Source: Anaerolineales bacterium
GTDB taxonomy: Bacteria > Chloroflexota > Anaerolineae > Anaerolineales > UBA11579
Direction of reading: 5' to 3'
NCBI GenBank assembly: GCA_026129335.1
Contig: JAHCIH010000012.1
Span: 1-56,038, forward strand
Length of the DNA: 56,038 bases
Shown here: one piece after another, positions 24,209 through 32,243 of the stretch
How positions within the stretch are numbered: the stretch's first letter is position 1
Layout of the letters: every line of letters starts with the position of its first letter
Program-made: the position numbers and the translations under genes
The notes under the pieces: generated by a model
Told to the model about the DNA's origin: nothing
Seen by the model: only the letters and a program-made list of their open reading frames with translations
Databases searched by the model: none

Positions 24209-25120
24209 TTGTTATTGTCAACTAAGCTATACATCACTGAAAATTCCGGCCTGCTGCGCTTCTCCGGCGAGACGCATCGCGATTACTTGCAGCGCCAAAC
24301 CAGCAATGACCTGGGGCGGCTGGGTCCGCAGCGGGCGGTACCCAGCCTGCTCACTTCGGCGCAGGGCCGCGTACTGGAGTATTTCACGCTGCTGCAGGAT
24401 GGCGAAAGCCTGCTGATGGTCACGCAGCCCGGCCATGGGCACGGGCTGGCAGCTTATTTCCAGAAACGTATCTTCTTCAACGATCAGGTGACTGTGCAGG
24501 ATGTGAGCGCGGATTGGGCGCAAATCGAGCTGCACGGCCCGCAGGCCGCCGCGGCGCTGGCGAAGCTGGGTGTGCAAGCCGTCCCCGAACTGGATGGCCT
24601 GGCAGCCGGCAATTGGGAGGGCCATCCCCTGCACCTGCTAACCCAGGCCGGTTACAGCACTGAGTACAGCTACCTGTTGCTGGCGCCGGCGGCTGCCCCC
24701 GCCCTGCTGGCGGAGCTGGGCCTGGCGGCGCTGGAACACAACCAGCGCGAGCTGCTGCGCATCGAGGCCGGGCTGCCCGGTGACCCCGAGTTCAATCACC
24801 AGTACACGCCGTTCGAGCTGGGGTTGGACCGGCTGGTGTCCACCGACAAGGGCTGCTATACCGGGCAGGAAGTGTTGGCCCGCCAGGTGACCTACGACAA
24901 GGTGGTGCGCCGGCTGGCGCGCTTGAGCGCCGGCGAACCACTGTCCCCCGGTCAGCGGCTGCTGGCGGAGGGTAAGCCGGTCGGCGAGGTGACCTCGGCG
25001 GCGGTCTCGCCGCAGCACGGGCCACTGGGGCTGGCCGTGCTGCGCCGCCCGCACGACGAGGGCGGGACGCAGCTGGCCACTGAGGGCGCAGGGGAAGTGA
25101 AGGTCGAGGCCGGTAATTAG
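24209..25120 (+). CDS. YgfZ/GcvT-like folate-binding protein
   Basis: A 303-residue tetrahydrofolate-binding protein of the YgfZ type, which helps Fe-S cluster enzyme maturation. The hallmark KGCYTGQEVLAR is near residue 215, with YTPFELGLDRLVSTDKGCY before it. The N-terminus has LLRFSGETHRDYLQRQTSND, and RIEAGLPGDPEF matches the GcvT fold. True GcvT catalytic features of the glycine cleavage system are not evident. The start is unsure: TTG codons at 24209 and 24215 fit the first strand, and no ATG is available nearby. Base composition returns to GC-rich here, so this marks the right edge of the AT-rich islet. Confidence 0.8.
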   Translation: MLLSTKLYITENSGLLRFSGETHRDYLQRQTSNDLGRLGPQRAVPSLLTSAQGRVLEYFTLLQDGESLLMVTQPGHGHGLAAYFQKRIFFNDQVTVQDVSADWAQIELHGPQAAAALAKLGVQAVPELDGLAAGNWEGHPLHLLTQAGYSTEYSYLLLAPAAAPALLAELGLAALEHNQRELLRIEAGLPGDPEFNHQYTPFELGLDRLVSTDKGCYTGQEVLARQVTYDKVVRRLARLSAGEPLSPGQRLLAEGKPVGEVTSAAVSPQHGPLGLAVLRRPHDEGGTQLATEGAGEVKVEAGN

Positions 25121-25171
25121 ACGTTGGGATTAGAGATTACAAGGCGTAAATAAGAATATTCAATATGTTAC

Positions 25172-25199
25172 TTGACATTTTTCAATAACCCTATACAAT
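25172..25199 (+). promoter_or_regulatory. Sigma-70 type promoter of the DUF2089 operon
   Basis: A perfect -35 TTGACA (25172-25177), a 16-bp spacer and a -10 TACAAT (25194-25199). It is the best classical promoter in the window. Transcription would start near 25206, giving a leader of about 50 nt that contains a palindrome. Confidence 0.85.
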
Positions 25200-25223
25200 A
25201 CAGGGCATGAAGCGCTCGAAAAT

Positions 25224-25238
25224 ATCAGAATTTCTGAT
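25224..25238. promoter_or_regulatory. 15-bp palindrome, candidate operator
   Basis: ATCAGAA-T-TTCTGAT is a perfect palindrome about 18 nt after the predicted transcription start and 20 nt before the DUF2089 gene, whose product has a helix-turn-helix. Flanking GCGC words extend the symmetry loosely. Binding by that protein is an inference. Confidence 0.5.
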
Positions 25239-25257
25239 GCGCGCTTAGGAGAATGTC

Positions 25258-25644
25258 ATGCATCCCATCCCGCACAGCTGCCCGGTCTGCGAAGGCGAAC
25301 TGCTGGTCACCAGCCTGGCCTGCCGCGAGTGCGATACACGCATCGAGGGCCGCTTCCAGGGCAGCCCATTCAGTCAACTTACCGAGGAACAGCTCGCCTT
25401 CGTCGAGCTCTTCGTGCGCAACCAGGGCAAGATCACGCGCATGGAAGCCGACATGGGCCTGTCCTACCCCACCATCCGCAACCGCCTGATGGAAATCATC
25501 CGCAGCCTGGGTTACGAGCCCGGCGAAGACGAGTTCGCCGGCCTGAGCGACGAGGAGCGCCGGCGCATCCTCGACGACCTCGACCGCGGCACAATCAGCT
25601 ACGAAGAGGCATTGCGCCTCATTGAGGAGAAAGAAGGCAACTGA
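25258..25644 (+). CDS. DUF2089 protein: zinc ribbon, HTH and SHOCT-like tail
   Basis: A 128-residue protein. Residues 8-28 form a zinc ribbon (CPVCEGEL, then CRECDTRI). Residues 42-82 hold a helix-turn-helix (LTEEQLAFVELFVRNQGKI, then MGLSYPTIRNRLMEII). The tail (LSDEERRRILDDLDRGTIS, YEEALRLIEE) is a short two-helix module. The family DUF2089 is likely regulatory. It has an AGGAG site and is the first gene of the operon, coupled by a 1-bp overlap (TGATG) to the adhesin-like gene. The palindrome before it is a reasonable operator. The tail module recurs in the next three genes, which suggests the four proteins touch each other. Confidence 0.88.
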   Translation: MHPIPHSCPVCEGELLVTSLACRECDTRIEGRFQGSPFSQLTEEQLAFVELFVRNQGKITRMEADMGLSYPTIRNRLMEIIRSLGYEPGEDEFAGLSDEERRRILDDLDRGTISYEEALRLIEEKEGN

Positions 25645-26864
25645 TGGCACGCATTCAACTGGTCTCAAGCAGCAACCCCCAAATCACGATTAGCGCGATT
25701 GGCGGCAGCCTGCACGTCAAAGGCCACAACGACAACGGCATCCGCATCGAGGCGCAAAGCGAAGACGCGTTGCAATACAGCTTCCAGAAGGACAAACTGA
25801 CCCTGGCTTGCGACAGCGATTGCGTGCTGCGTGTGCCCGCGGGCGCCGCGCTTACCATCCAGCAAGTCGGGCGGGATGCCTACGTGAGCCACCTGGAAGG
25901 CAGCCTGCGCGTGCAGCAGGTGGGCGGCACCCTGACCCTGCGCAACGTGAGCCATACCAGCGCCGAGCAGGTCGCCGGCTCGCTGGCCGCCCGCCACATC
26001 GAGGGCAACATCAGCGTGCGCGAGGTGGGTGGCAACGCGGCCATCCGCAATGTGGAGGGCGACCTGGAAGCCATGGCGGTGCATGCCAACCTCTCGCTGC
26101 GCGATATTGAGGGCAACATCCAGGCCAAGACCAACGGCAACGCCGACCTGCGCCTGAGCAGCGTGGACGACGCCATTCACATCGAAGCCGCGGGCAACCT
26201 GTATTGCGACCTGCGCGATTCCCTGGACGCCAATCTGCATTTAGACAGCAAAGCCAAGAGCATCCTGATCAGCACGCCGGGCGAAAAGACGCGCATCCAA
26301 ACGCGCACCCACGAACTGGTCCTCGGCGACGGCGGCAGCCAAGTGACGCTCAAAGCCGGCGGACACATCGACATCCGCAGCCGCGGAGAGGACGAGGAGT
26401 TCCTCGTCGACCTGGACATGGTCGATGAATTCGAGGGGCTGGCCGAGGAAATCACCGGCCAGGTCACCCAGCAAATCGGCACCCAGATGGAAGACCTCAG
26501 CCAGCGGCTTAGCACGCTCAGCGAGCGCTTCAGCGGCAGCGGCTCACGAGCCGCCGCCAAGGCGCAGGCACGCGTGGCCCGGGCGCAGGAGCGCGTGGCC
26601 CGTGCCCAGCGCAGGCTGGAGACTAAGCTGGCCCGCCGGCGAGGCCGCAGCGGGATGCCAATCCCGCCTATCCCGCCTTCCGAACCCGTGGACACCAAAG
26701 AGCGCGCCATGGTCTTAAACATGCTGCAAGAGAAGAAGATTTCCATCGCTGAAGCGGAGATGCTGCTGCATGCTCTGGAGGGCCGCCCGGTGGAAGCCCC
26801 AGAGCCGCCGATCCCGCCCGAACCCCCAACCCCGCCAGCCGCCCCGGAGGACAAAGATGCTTAG
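25644..26864 (+). CDS. DUF4097-like beta-repeat protein with SHOCT-like tail
   Basis: A 406-residue protein. Residues 1 to about 235 are short beta repeats of about 20 residues (SLHVKGHNDNGIRIEAQ, SLRVQQVGGTLTLRNVSH, NISVREVGGNAAIRNVEG, NLSLRDIEGNIQAKTNG), like a right-handed beta-helix of putative adhesins. Residues 270-330 contain a coiled, Ala/Arg-rich helix (AKAQARVARAQERVARAQRR). Near residue 350 the two-helix module appears (ERAMVLNMLQEKKISIAEAEMLLHALEG), then a Pro-rich end. There is no signal peptide or membrane helix, so it is probably cytoplasmic. YvlB of Bacillus has the same domain types. Function unknown. Confidence 0.78.
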   Translation: MARIQLVSSSNPQITISAIGGSLHVKGHNDNGIRIEAQSEDALQYSFQKDKLTLACDSDCVLRVPAGAALTIQQVGRDAYVSHLEGSLRVQQVGGTLTLRNVSHTSAEQVAGSLAARHIEGNISVREVGGNAAIRNVEGDLEAMAVHANLSLRDIEGNIQAKTNGNADLRLSSVDDAIHIEAAGNLYCDLRDSLDANLHLDSKAKSILISTPGEKTRIQTRTHELVLGDGGSQVTLKAGGHIDIRSRGEDEEFLVDLDMVDEFEGLAEEITGQVTQQIGTQMEDLSQRLSTLSERFSGSGSRAAAKAQARVARAQERVARAQRRLETKLARRRGRSGMPIPPIPPSEPVDTKERAMVLNMLQEKKISIAEAEMLLHALEGRPVEAPEPPIPPEPPTPPAAPEDKDA

Positions 26865-27564
26865 CCCCGAGCAACGCCTGGAGATCCTCAACCGGCTGGA
26901 GCGCGGCGAACTGAGCACCGAAGAGGCCGCCGAGCTGTTGAGCGGCGCGCAGCCCAGTCGCAAAGCCGCGGCCTCGCCGATGGAGGTGCTCGAACAATTG
27001 GAGCGCGGCGAGATCGACCCGGGGCAAGCCGCCGAACGCCTCGGCGCCGCCTCCATAGCCAGCGGGCGTGCGGAAGCGGAAGCAGAGCCCACCCCGCTGC
27101 GCGCCGAAGTCGTGAACAGCACTCGCCGGCGAACGCTGTGGATCGGGGCGATCGCCCTGGGCAGCCTGCTGGCCGTGCTCGGCGGCATGTGGATGCGCGC
27201 CGACCTGGAAGACGGCTCGCTGGGCCTGGCGTTCGTTTGCGCCTGGGCTCCGCTGCTGCTCGGCGTGCTGCTCATTGTGCTCGGCTGGGTCAGCCGCCAG
27301 GGTCCTTGGGCCAGCGTGCATCTGCGCTCGCGTAAAGGCTCACGGCACTCCCGCGGCATCGTAGACCTTGATTTGCCCATGCCGATTGGGCTGACCAGCC
27401 AGATACTCAAGTACACCGGCCGGCGTGCTTCCGTCTCCGGCATTGACCTGGCCGACATGGACGATGTGCTCCAGGCTTTGGATGAAGCCAGGAAACGCGG
27501 CGAGGTGATTACGATACACGCCAACGACGATGAGGGCGACGTCGTGGATATCCAGATCAGTTAA
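26857..27564 (+). CDS. Membrane protein with two SHOCT-like modules
   Basis: A 235-residue protein. The N-terminus holds two copies of the helical module (EQRLEILNRLERGELSTEEAAELL at 5-28, MEVLEQLERGEIDPGQAAERL at 42-62). Two membrane helices follow (IGAIALGSLLAVLGGMW, FVCAWAPLLLGVLLIVLGWV). The C-terminal 75 residues (GIVDLDLPMPIGLTSQILKY to EGDVVDIQIS) match the C-terminal domain of the next gene. So this protein equals the next one plus a membrane hairpin. GGAGG lies before the ATG, and the start overlaps the preceding gene by 8 bp. It probably anchors the complex to the membrane. Confidence 0.76.
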   Translation: MLSPEQRLEILNRLERGELSTEEAAELLSGAQPSRKAAASPMEVLEQLERGEIDPGQAAERLGAASIASGRAEAEAEPTPLRAEVVNSTRRRTLWIGAIALGSLLAVLGGMWMRADLEDGSLGLAFVCAWAPLLLGVLLIVLGWVSRQGPWASVHLRSRKGSRHSRGIVDLDLPMPIGLTSQILKYTGRRASVSGIDLADMDDVLQALDEARKRGEVITIHANDDEGDVVDIQIS

Positions 27565-27587
27565 CCCGGTTATATTGGGAGAGAATT

Positions 27588-27956
27588 ATGGCTACCAGTG
27601 AAGAACGATTGAAGATCCTGCAAATGATCCAGGACGGCAAGATCAGCCCGGCAGACGGCGCCAAGCTGCTTGAGGCGCTGGCGCGCGGCTCCGGCCGCGG
27701 CGTCCCCGGCCGCCCGGCGGCGGACGATGGCCGCTTCCTGCGCGTGCGCGTGACCGACATGTTCAGCGGGCGCAACAAGGTGACGGTGAACCTGCCGCTC
27801 AGCCTGGTTAGCGCCGGCCTGGGCATCGCCTCCAAATATGTGCCCGGCGTACAAGAAGAAGAACTGATGGACGCCATCCGCAGCGGCATGACCGGCAAAG
27901 TGGTGGACGTGCAGGATGAAGAAGGCGGCGACCACGTGGAGATTTACATCGAGTGA
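27588..27956 (+). CDS. Small SHOCT-like module protein
   Basis: A 122-residue soluble protein. The N-terminus is the same helical module (EERLKILQMIQDGKISPADGAKLLEALARG). A Gly/Arg-rich linker follows. The C-terminal domain (KVTVNLPLSLVSAGLGIASKYVPG, then GKVVDVQDEEGGDHVEIYIE) is shared with the gene before it. GGGAGAG lies before the ATG. It ends in an overlap with the DUF309 gene. Together with the three genes before it, it belongs to an operon led by a probable regulator. No enzymatic motif is seen. Confidence 0.78.
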   Translation: MATSEERLKILQMIQDGKISPADGAKLLEALARGSGRGVPGRPAADDGRFLRVRVTDMFSGRNKVTVNLPLSLVSAGLGIASKYVPGVQEEELMDAIRSGMTGKVVDVQDEEGGDHVEIYIE

Positions 27957-28387
27957 TGCCGGTCCGCGACCCGGACGAAATTTTCGTCACTCCGCAGCAA
28001 ATCCCGGATGCCTGCGCGGGGGAACTGCACCCCGCCGCGGTGGAAGGCATCGCCTTGTTCGATGCCGGCAAATATTGGGAAGCCCACGAAGCGCTGGAAA
28101 CCGCCTGGCGCCAGGAACCCGGGCCGGCCCGCCACCTGTACCAGGGCATTTTGCAGGCCGGGGTGGTCTATTTGCAAATCGAGCGCAACAACTTCATCGG
28201 CATGGCCAAGATGTTCGAACGCTGCAAGAAATGGCTGCGCCCCTGGCCAGAGGTGTGCCGCGGCATCCATGTGGGCCAGCTGCGGGCCGATGTGGCGGCC
28301 GCGGTAACCGCCGCCGGAGAGCTGGGTCTTGGCAACCTGGCTGGCTTCGACCGCAGCCTGTTCAAGAAAATCCAACGCATCAGCTAG
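27956..28387 (+). CDS. DUF309 family protein
   Basis: A 143-residue protein of the DUF309 family. The signature GIALFDAGKYWEAHEALETAW is near residue 30, with HLYQGILQAGVVYLQIERNN near residue 65 completing the helical bundle. The function of the family is not established. The start overlaps the stop of the previous gene (GTGATG); I chose the ATG, and a GTG 3 nt earlier is possible. The tight overlap makes it part of the DUF2089 operon transcript, though it lacks the shared helical module. It closes the operon, because a 231-bp gap with an inverted repeat follows. Confidence 0.87.
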   Translation: MPVRDPDEIFVTPQQIPDACAGELHPAAVEGIALFDAGKYWEAHEALETAWRQEPGPARHLYQGILQAGVVYLQIERNNFIGMAKMFERCKKWLRPWPEVCRGIHVGQLRADVAAAVTAAGELGLGNLAGFDRSLFKKIQRIS

Positions 28388-28431
28388 TCGCTGACAGAAT
28401 TATCGCCAACCCGCTGCTGTCAGCCAACTAG
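28384..28431. repeat. Imperfect inverted repeat after the DUF309 gene
   Basis: CTAGTCGCTGACAG and CTGTCAGCCAACTAG are inverted copies with 14-15 bp arms around a 19-nt loop. The remaining gap to 28618 shows nothing else I can name. It may be a weak terminator or a border of the AT-richer MBOAT region. Confidence 0.55.
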
Positions 28432-28618
28432 GGGAACGATGGAGCTAACACGATCAGGCAGCCGGCTGCTGGTCTTACCTAGTGCTAGAGTGCAGTTCCA
28501 CACAACTTGCCATATGGTGACTATGATAAGCTTCTGCTTAGCCATGGGTTACGGATACGCCGCCGCACTAGTACCAACCCTGGCGACCTTCAAGCAAGAT
28601 ATAGCCGGATAGCACAAT

Positions 28619-30067
28619 ATGCAATTTGCTTCGCTGCAGTTCCTTCTGTTCCTGCCTATTGCGGCATTCACCTACTTTAGGCTCCCCCAACGCCATCGCT
28701 GGATGATTTTGTTGCTTGCTAGCGGATACTTTTATTTCAGCTTCATCCCAACCTATATACTGCTGGCCCTGCCGCTGGCTCTGCTTGATTTTGGGGGAGC
28801 CCTGGCGCTGGAGCGCACCGCTGAGCCCAGTAAGCACCGCTTATACCTGAGCCTTGTTGCTGCGCATGTGGTTGTACTAATTGTTTTTAAGTACAGCAAC
28901 TTTACGGCCGAGAACCTGAATGCAGTGTTCAACTTTGGATTCAGCCAATCCTCTTGGCTGGTACCGGTTGGCCTGTCCTACCAGACGTTGATGTCCATCA
29001 GTTACCTGAGCGAAGTGAACGCAGGACGCCTTGCCGCGGCACAGAAGCCGCAAACGGTGATGTTGTACCTGCTCTTCTTCCCACAGTTGCTGGCCGGCCC
29101 GATTGAGCGCCCTCAAAACACCATGCCACAGTTTGAGGCAGCCCATGCATTTGACTACGCCCGTGTATCGGATGGGTTGAAACGCATGGCGTACGGATTC
29201 TTCAAGAAGCTGGTGATTGCAGACCGGCTCGCGCTGATTGTGGGCACAGTCTATGGTGATGTGCAAACCTTTGATGGTCCGCAATTGATGTTGGCGACAG
29301 CCCTGTATGCTTGGCAGATTTACTGCGACTTCTCTGGCTATACAGATATTGCGTTGGGCACGGCGCAGATTTTTGGCATCCGCCTGACCGAGAATTTCAG
29401 GCAGCCATATTTTTCACGTTCGGTGACGGAATTCTGGCAGCGCTGGCACATCTCGCTCTCCACTTGGCTGCGCGACTATTTGTACTTCCCGATGGCGCGC
29501 AGGCTGCGCTCGCCCCAGTTGCGCTGGCTGGCGCTGTTCGCCACCTTTCTCGCCAGCGGCTTGTGGCACGGCGCAGCATGGACTTTTGTCGTATGGGGCG
29601 CGATGCATGGGCTTTACCTTGTGATTGAGCTCTGGGTCAAGACAGCGCGCGGAACGGGCGGCGGTAAGCCGCCCAGCGGTGCAGTAGGTGTGCTGCAAAC
29701 CGTATTTACGTTTGGAGCGGTGAGCTTTGCATGGATCTTCTTCCGCGCGGCTAATTTAAACGAAGCTGTGTATGTGGTGACCCACCTGTTTAATGGCGTG
29801 CCGGTCTGGGTCAGTAATTTCACTAACACAGCATTCTTGAAAGACGCTGTGATTAGCATGGGCTTCAGTTTGTCAGCGTTGGTAATTATTCTGACGACTC
29901 TGCCGATTTTGCTGTTTTTAGAAGGATTGCAAGCCAAAGAAGGTTTGCGTCTGCGTCTCAATCGCCAAAAACCGCTCGTTCGCTGGGCTCTGTATTACCT
30001 GCTGGTGGTTGCGATTGCTTTTTTGGGTGTCTATGGAGAGTCAGGATTTATTTACTTCCAGTTCTAG
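28619..30067 (+). CDS. MBOAT-family O-acyltransferase (AlgI-like)
   Basis: A 482-residue polytopic membrane O-acyltransferase. The MBOAT core is visible: SVTEFWQRWHISLSTWLRDYLYFPM near residue 275, and the catalytic His region ASGLWHGAAWTFVVWGAMHG near residue 310. Earlier, the QLLAGPIERP motif near residue 158 is typical of AlgI/PatA. Such enzymes move acetyl or acyl groups across the membrane onto exopolysaccharide or peptidoglycan, with an SGNH-like periplasmic partner. That partner follows after 3 bp. The region is AT-richer than most of the window and suggests transfer. No alginate genes are nearby, so the target polymer is unknown. Confidence 0.92.
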   Translation: MQFASLQFLLFLPIAAFTYFRLPQRHRWMILLLASGYFYFSFIPTYILLALPLALLDFGGALALERTAEPSKHRLYLSLVAAHVVVLIVFKYSNFTAENLNAVFNFGFSQSSWLVPVGLSYQTLMSISYLSEVNAGRLAAAQKPQTVMLYLLFFPQLLAGPIERPQNTMPQFEAAHAFDYARVSDGLKRMAYGFFKKLVIADRLALIVGTVYGDVQTFDGPQLMLATALYAWQIYCDFSGYTDIALGTAQIFGIRLTENFRQPYFSRSVTEFWQRWHISLSTWLRDYLYFPMARRLRSPQLRWLALFATFLASGLWHGAAWTFVVWGAMHGLYLVIELWVKTARGTGGGKPPSGAVGVLQTVFTFGAVSFAWIFFRAANLNEAVYVVTHLFNGVPVWVSNFTNTAFLKDAVISMGFSLSALVIILTTLPILLFLEGLQAKEGLRLRLNRQKPLVRWALYYLLVVAIAFLGVYGESGFIYFQF

Positions 30068-30070
30068 CTC

Positions 30071-31132
30071 ATGAAACGACTACTCAGCAAACTCCTACTC
30101 TTTCTGCCCATCCTGCTGGCTGTGGGCACAGTCAATTACATGGTTGATCCTTCGCAACTGTTTGGCAGCGGGCGCGTGGAGCGCGAAATGGCAGTCATTA
30201 TGCTGAGCGGGCAGAATGTAGCCAATATTGTCAACTACGACCATCGCCTATTGCAGAAAATGTATTTTGAAAGCTTGGAAAACCCGGCTCAAGTTATAGT
30301 GGCTGGCTCCAGCCGCAGTATGTTAATAAACGCCACCATGTTCCCTGGAGTGCAGTTCTACAACGCCAGCATGGCTGGTGCCAGCATTGAGGACTATCTG
30401 GCGTTGCAACAACTGATGTTGGATGAAGGTATTAGTCCCGAGGTGGTGGTACTTGACGTCAGCCCGTGGGTGTTTAACCCAAACGGAGGCCAAACCCGCT
30501 GGAAGAGCATGGGCGGCGAGTTTCTACGCGCACTGGCGCGCCTGGGCGTTTCCGTAGGCTTACACCAGCGGCTCAACAGTATTGACTATGACGGCTACGC
30601 CGCATTATTCTCGCTGCCTTATTTGCAGGATTCGTTGCGCTGGCTCGCTCAAGACGCTGAGTTTTATGCTACGGCACAAACAAGGACGGGCGAGTTGATG
30701 AAGCTGAGCGATGGCTCACGTGTATATTCCGCAGAGGAAGAAGCCCAAACGGCTGAACAGTTGCGCCAAATTGTGAGGCAGTCTCTGGCCCAGCCCTACG
30801 CCATGACGGACTTTACAGAGATGGATAAGCAGAGCATGGAACTGTTTGAACGCGTAGTGGATGCCTGGCTGGCGAGTGGAACCCAGGTGACGCTGCTGCT
30901 GGCGCCGTACCAACCGGAATATTACGGTGCGCTAGCTGCAGACAGCCATTATCAAATTATTGAGCGCGTTGAAGAGTATTTGCACCAGATTGCCGCCGAA
31001 CGCGGCATCACGGTTATGGGCTCATACAACCCAGCCGTGATTGGCTGCCAAGCGGAGGAATTTTATGACGGCTTGCACCCCCGACCTAGCTGTATGGAAC
31101 GGATTGACTTCAGCCGGGTATTTGAACGTTAA
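30071..31132 (+). CDS. SGNH-like partner of the MBOAT acyltransferase
   Basis: A 353-residue protein with an N-terminal membrane anchor or signal (LLSKLLLFLPILLAVGTVNYMV). The outer domain has a GDSL/SGNH-like layout: VIVAGSSRSMLINATMF near residue 78 with the putative Ser, FYNASMAGASIEDYL, VVVLDVSPWVF, and a late YDGLHPRPSCMERI that could supply Asp and His. This order fits AlgX/DltD-type partners that receive the acyl group from the MBOAT protein. It follows MBOAT by 3 bp in the same transcript. The identification as an SGNH enzyme is motif-based and fairly but not fully secure. Confidence 0.72.
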   Translation: MKRLLSKLLLFLPILLAVGTVNYMVDPSQLFGSGRVEREMAVIMLSGQNVANIVNYDHRLLQKMYFESLENPAQVIVAGSSRSMLINATMFPGVQFYNASMAGASIEDYLALQQLMLDEGISPEVVVLDVSPWVFNPNGGQTRWKSMGGEFLRALARLGVSVGLHQRLNSIDYDGYAALFSLPYLQDSLRWLAQDAEFYATAQTRTGELMKLSDGSRVYSAEEEAQTAEQLRQIVRQSLAQPYAMTDFTEMDKQSMELFERVVDAWLASGTQVTLLLAPYQPEYYGALAADSHYQIIERVEEYLHQIAAERGITVMGSYNPAVIGCQAEEFYDGLHPRPSCMERIDFSRVFER

Positions 31133-31145
31133 CCGTCTTCTCGGC

Positions 31146-31742
31146 TTACTGCCGGGTGTCCACAATGTGCGACACATGAATAGTGGACAGCTGGTTGAAC
31201 GGTTTTGGCGCAACCGGTTCTCCGGCCAGCTCCCTCAGATCCATCTCCCACCAGCCCACATCGTGCCAGGCGCCCAGTTTATAGCCCACGGCCCGATAGG
31301 TGGCGAATTGGCGGAAGCCGAAGGCTTCGTGCACCGCCACGCTGCCTGGGTTGGGCAATGTGACCGCCGCATAGACCTTGTAAAAACCTTGTAGCCTCAG
31401 AATGGCAAACAGCGCTTTGTACAGCGCGCCCGCAATGCCTTGGCGGCGCGCATCAGAGTGCACATATACTGAGCATTCCACCGCCCACTGATACGCTGCC
31501 CGCGGACGATAGCGGCTGGCATAGGCATAGCCCAGGACAACACCTCCGCCTTCAACCACCAACCACGGGTATTCCGGCAGCGTGTGCTCAACGCGCCCGG
31601 CCATTTCCATTACAGAAGGCGGCTCAGTTTCAAATGAGACTGTAGAGCGGGTCACCAGTGGCGCATAAATCGCCAGAATGGCCTCGGCATCCGCCACGCT
31701 GGCCAGCCTGACGCGAAAGGACTTAGGTACTTGTCCAGCCAT
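31146..31742 (-). CDS. GNAT N-acetyltransferase (phosphinothricin acetyltransferase-like)
   Basis: A 198-residue GNAT acetyltransferase. The CoA-binding motif is YVHSDARRQGIAGALYKALF near residue 95. VRLASVADAEAILAIYAPLV at the start and a late VHEAFGFRQFATYRAVGYKLGAWHDVGWWEMDL are typical of the PAT/Bar-type group, which acetylates the amino group of phosphinothricin or methionine derivatives. No resistance claim can be made from this. It overlaps the upstream GNAT gene by 20 bp on the same strand and lies convergent to the SGNH gene with only 13 bp between. Confidence 0.88.
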   Translation of the reverse strand: MAGQVPKSFRVRLASVADAEAILAIYAPLVTRSTVSFETEPPSVMEMAGRVEHTLPEYPWLVVEGGGVVLGYAYASRYRPRAAYQWAVECSVYVHSDARRQGIAGALYKALFAILRLQGFYKVYAAVTLPNPGSVAVHEAFGFRQFATYRAVGYKLGAWHDVGWWEMDLRELAGEPVAPKPFNQLSTIHVSHIVDTRQ

Positions 31743-32241
31743 AGGCCAACTCGGTCACAGGCTGACCGCCGATCTGATCTTCTTTGCGCCCAATCAGTCG
31801 CCCTCCCATCTGCTCGTAGAAGCCGCAAGTTGGGTTGCCCTCCAACACCCAGAGCATGAAGCCAGCATAGTCTCGCTCAACCAGTGCGCCGCGCGCACCT
31901 TCAAACATCGCGCGGCCAATGCCCTGCCCTTGCTGCGAGGCCAGCAGATAGATTGCATACACCTGCCCGCCATACGGACCCAGGTCTTCGAGCGCTGGGC
32001 CGCCGCTGACAAAGCCGACCACGCCATCTTCAGCATGCTCAGCGACGAGCGCGAATTCTCCGGGCGGCATATCCGTGAACAGGCCGCGCCAATATTCCAG
32101 GCGGCGCTGGTAGTCCAGATTGTCCAACAGTTCTTGGGACAAAAGTCCGCGATAAGTGCTGCGCCAGACTTCGATGTGGACGCGTGCCACCGCTTCCGCG
32201 TCCGCGGCAGTTGCGGCGCGCAACAGGGCCGGCGAGGTCAC
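31723..32241 (-). CDS. GNAT N-acetyltransferase
   Basis: A 172-residue GNAT acetyltransferase. LLRAATAADAEAVARVHIEVWRSTYRG is the typical first helix-strand unit, and the CoA loop is YLLASQQGQGIGRAMFEGAR near residue 100. GFYEQMGGRLIGRKE closes the fold. The acceptor substrate is unknown. The GTG at 32241 was selected because it starts just before the first conserved strand and lies 2 nt after the stop of the cyclase gene. The frame further upstream contains no conserved sequence. It is part of a minus-strand run of cyclase and two acetyltransferases. Confidence 0.85.
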   Translation of the reverse strand: MTSPALLRAATAADAEAVARVHIEVWRSTYRGLLSQELLDNLDYQRRLEYWRGLFTDMPPGEFALVAEHAEDGVVGFVSGGPALEDLGPYGGQVYAIYLLASQQGQGIGRAMFEGARGALVERDYAGFMLWVLEGNPTCGFYEQMGGRLIGRKEDQIGGQPVTELAYGWTST

Positions 32242-32243
32242 TG

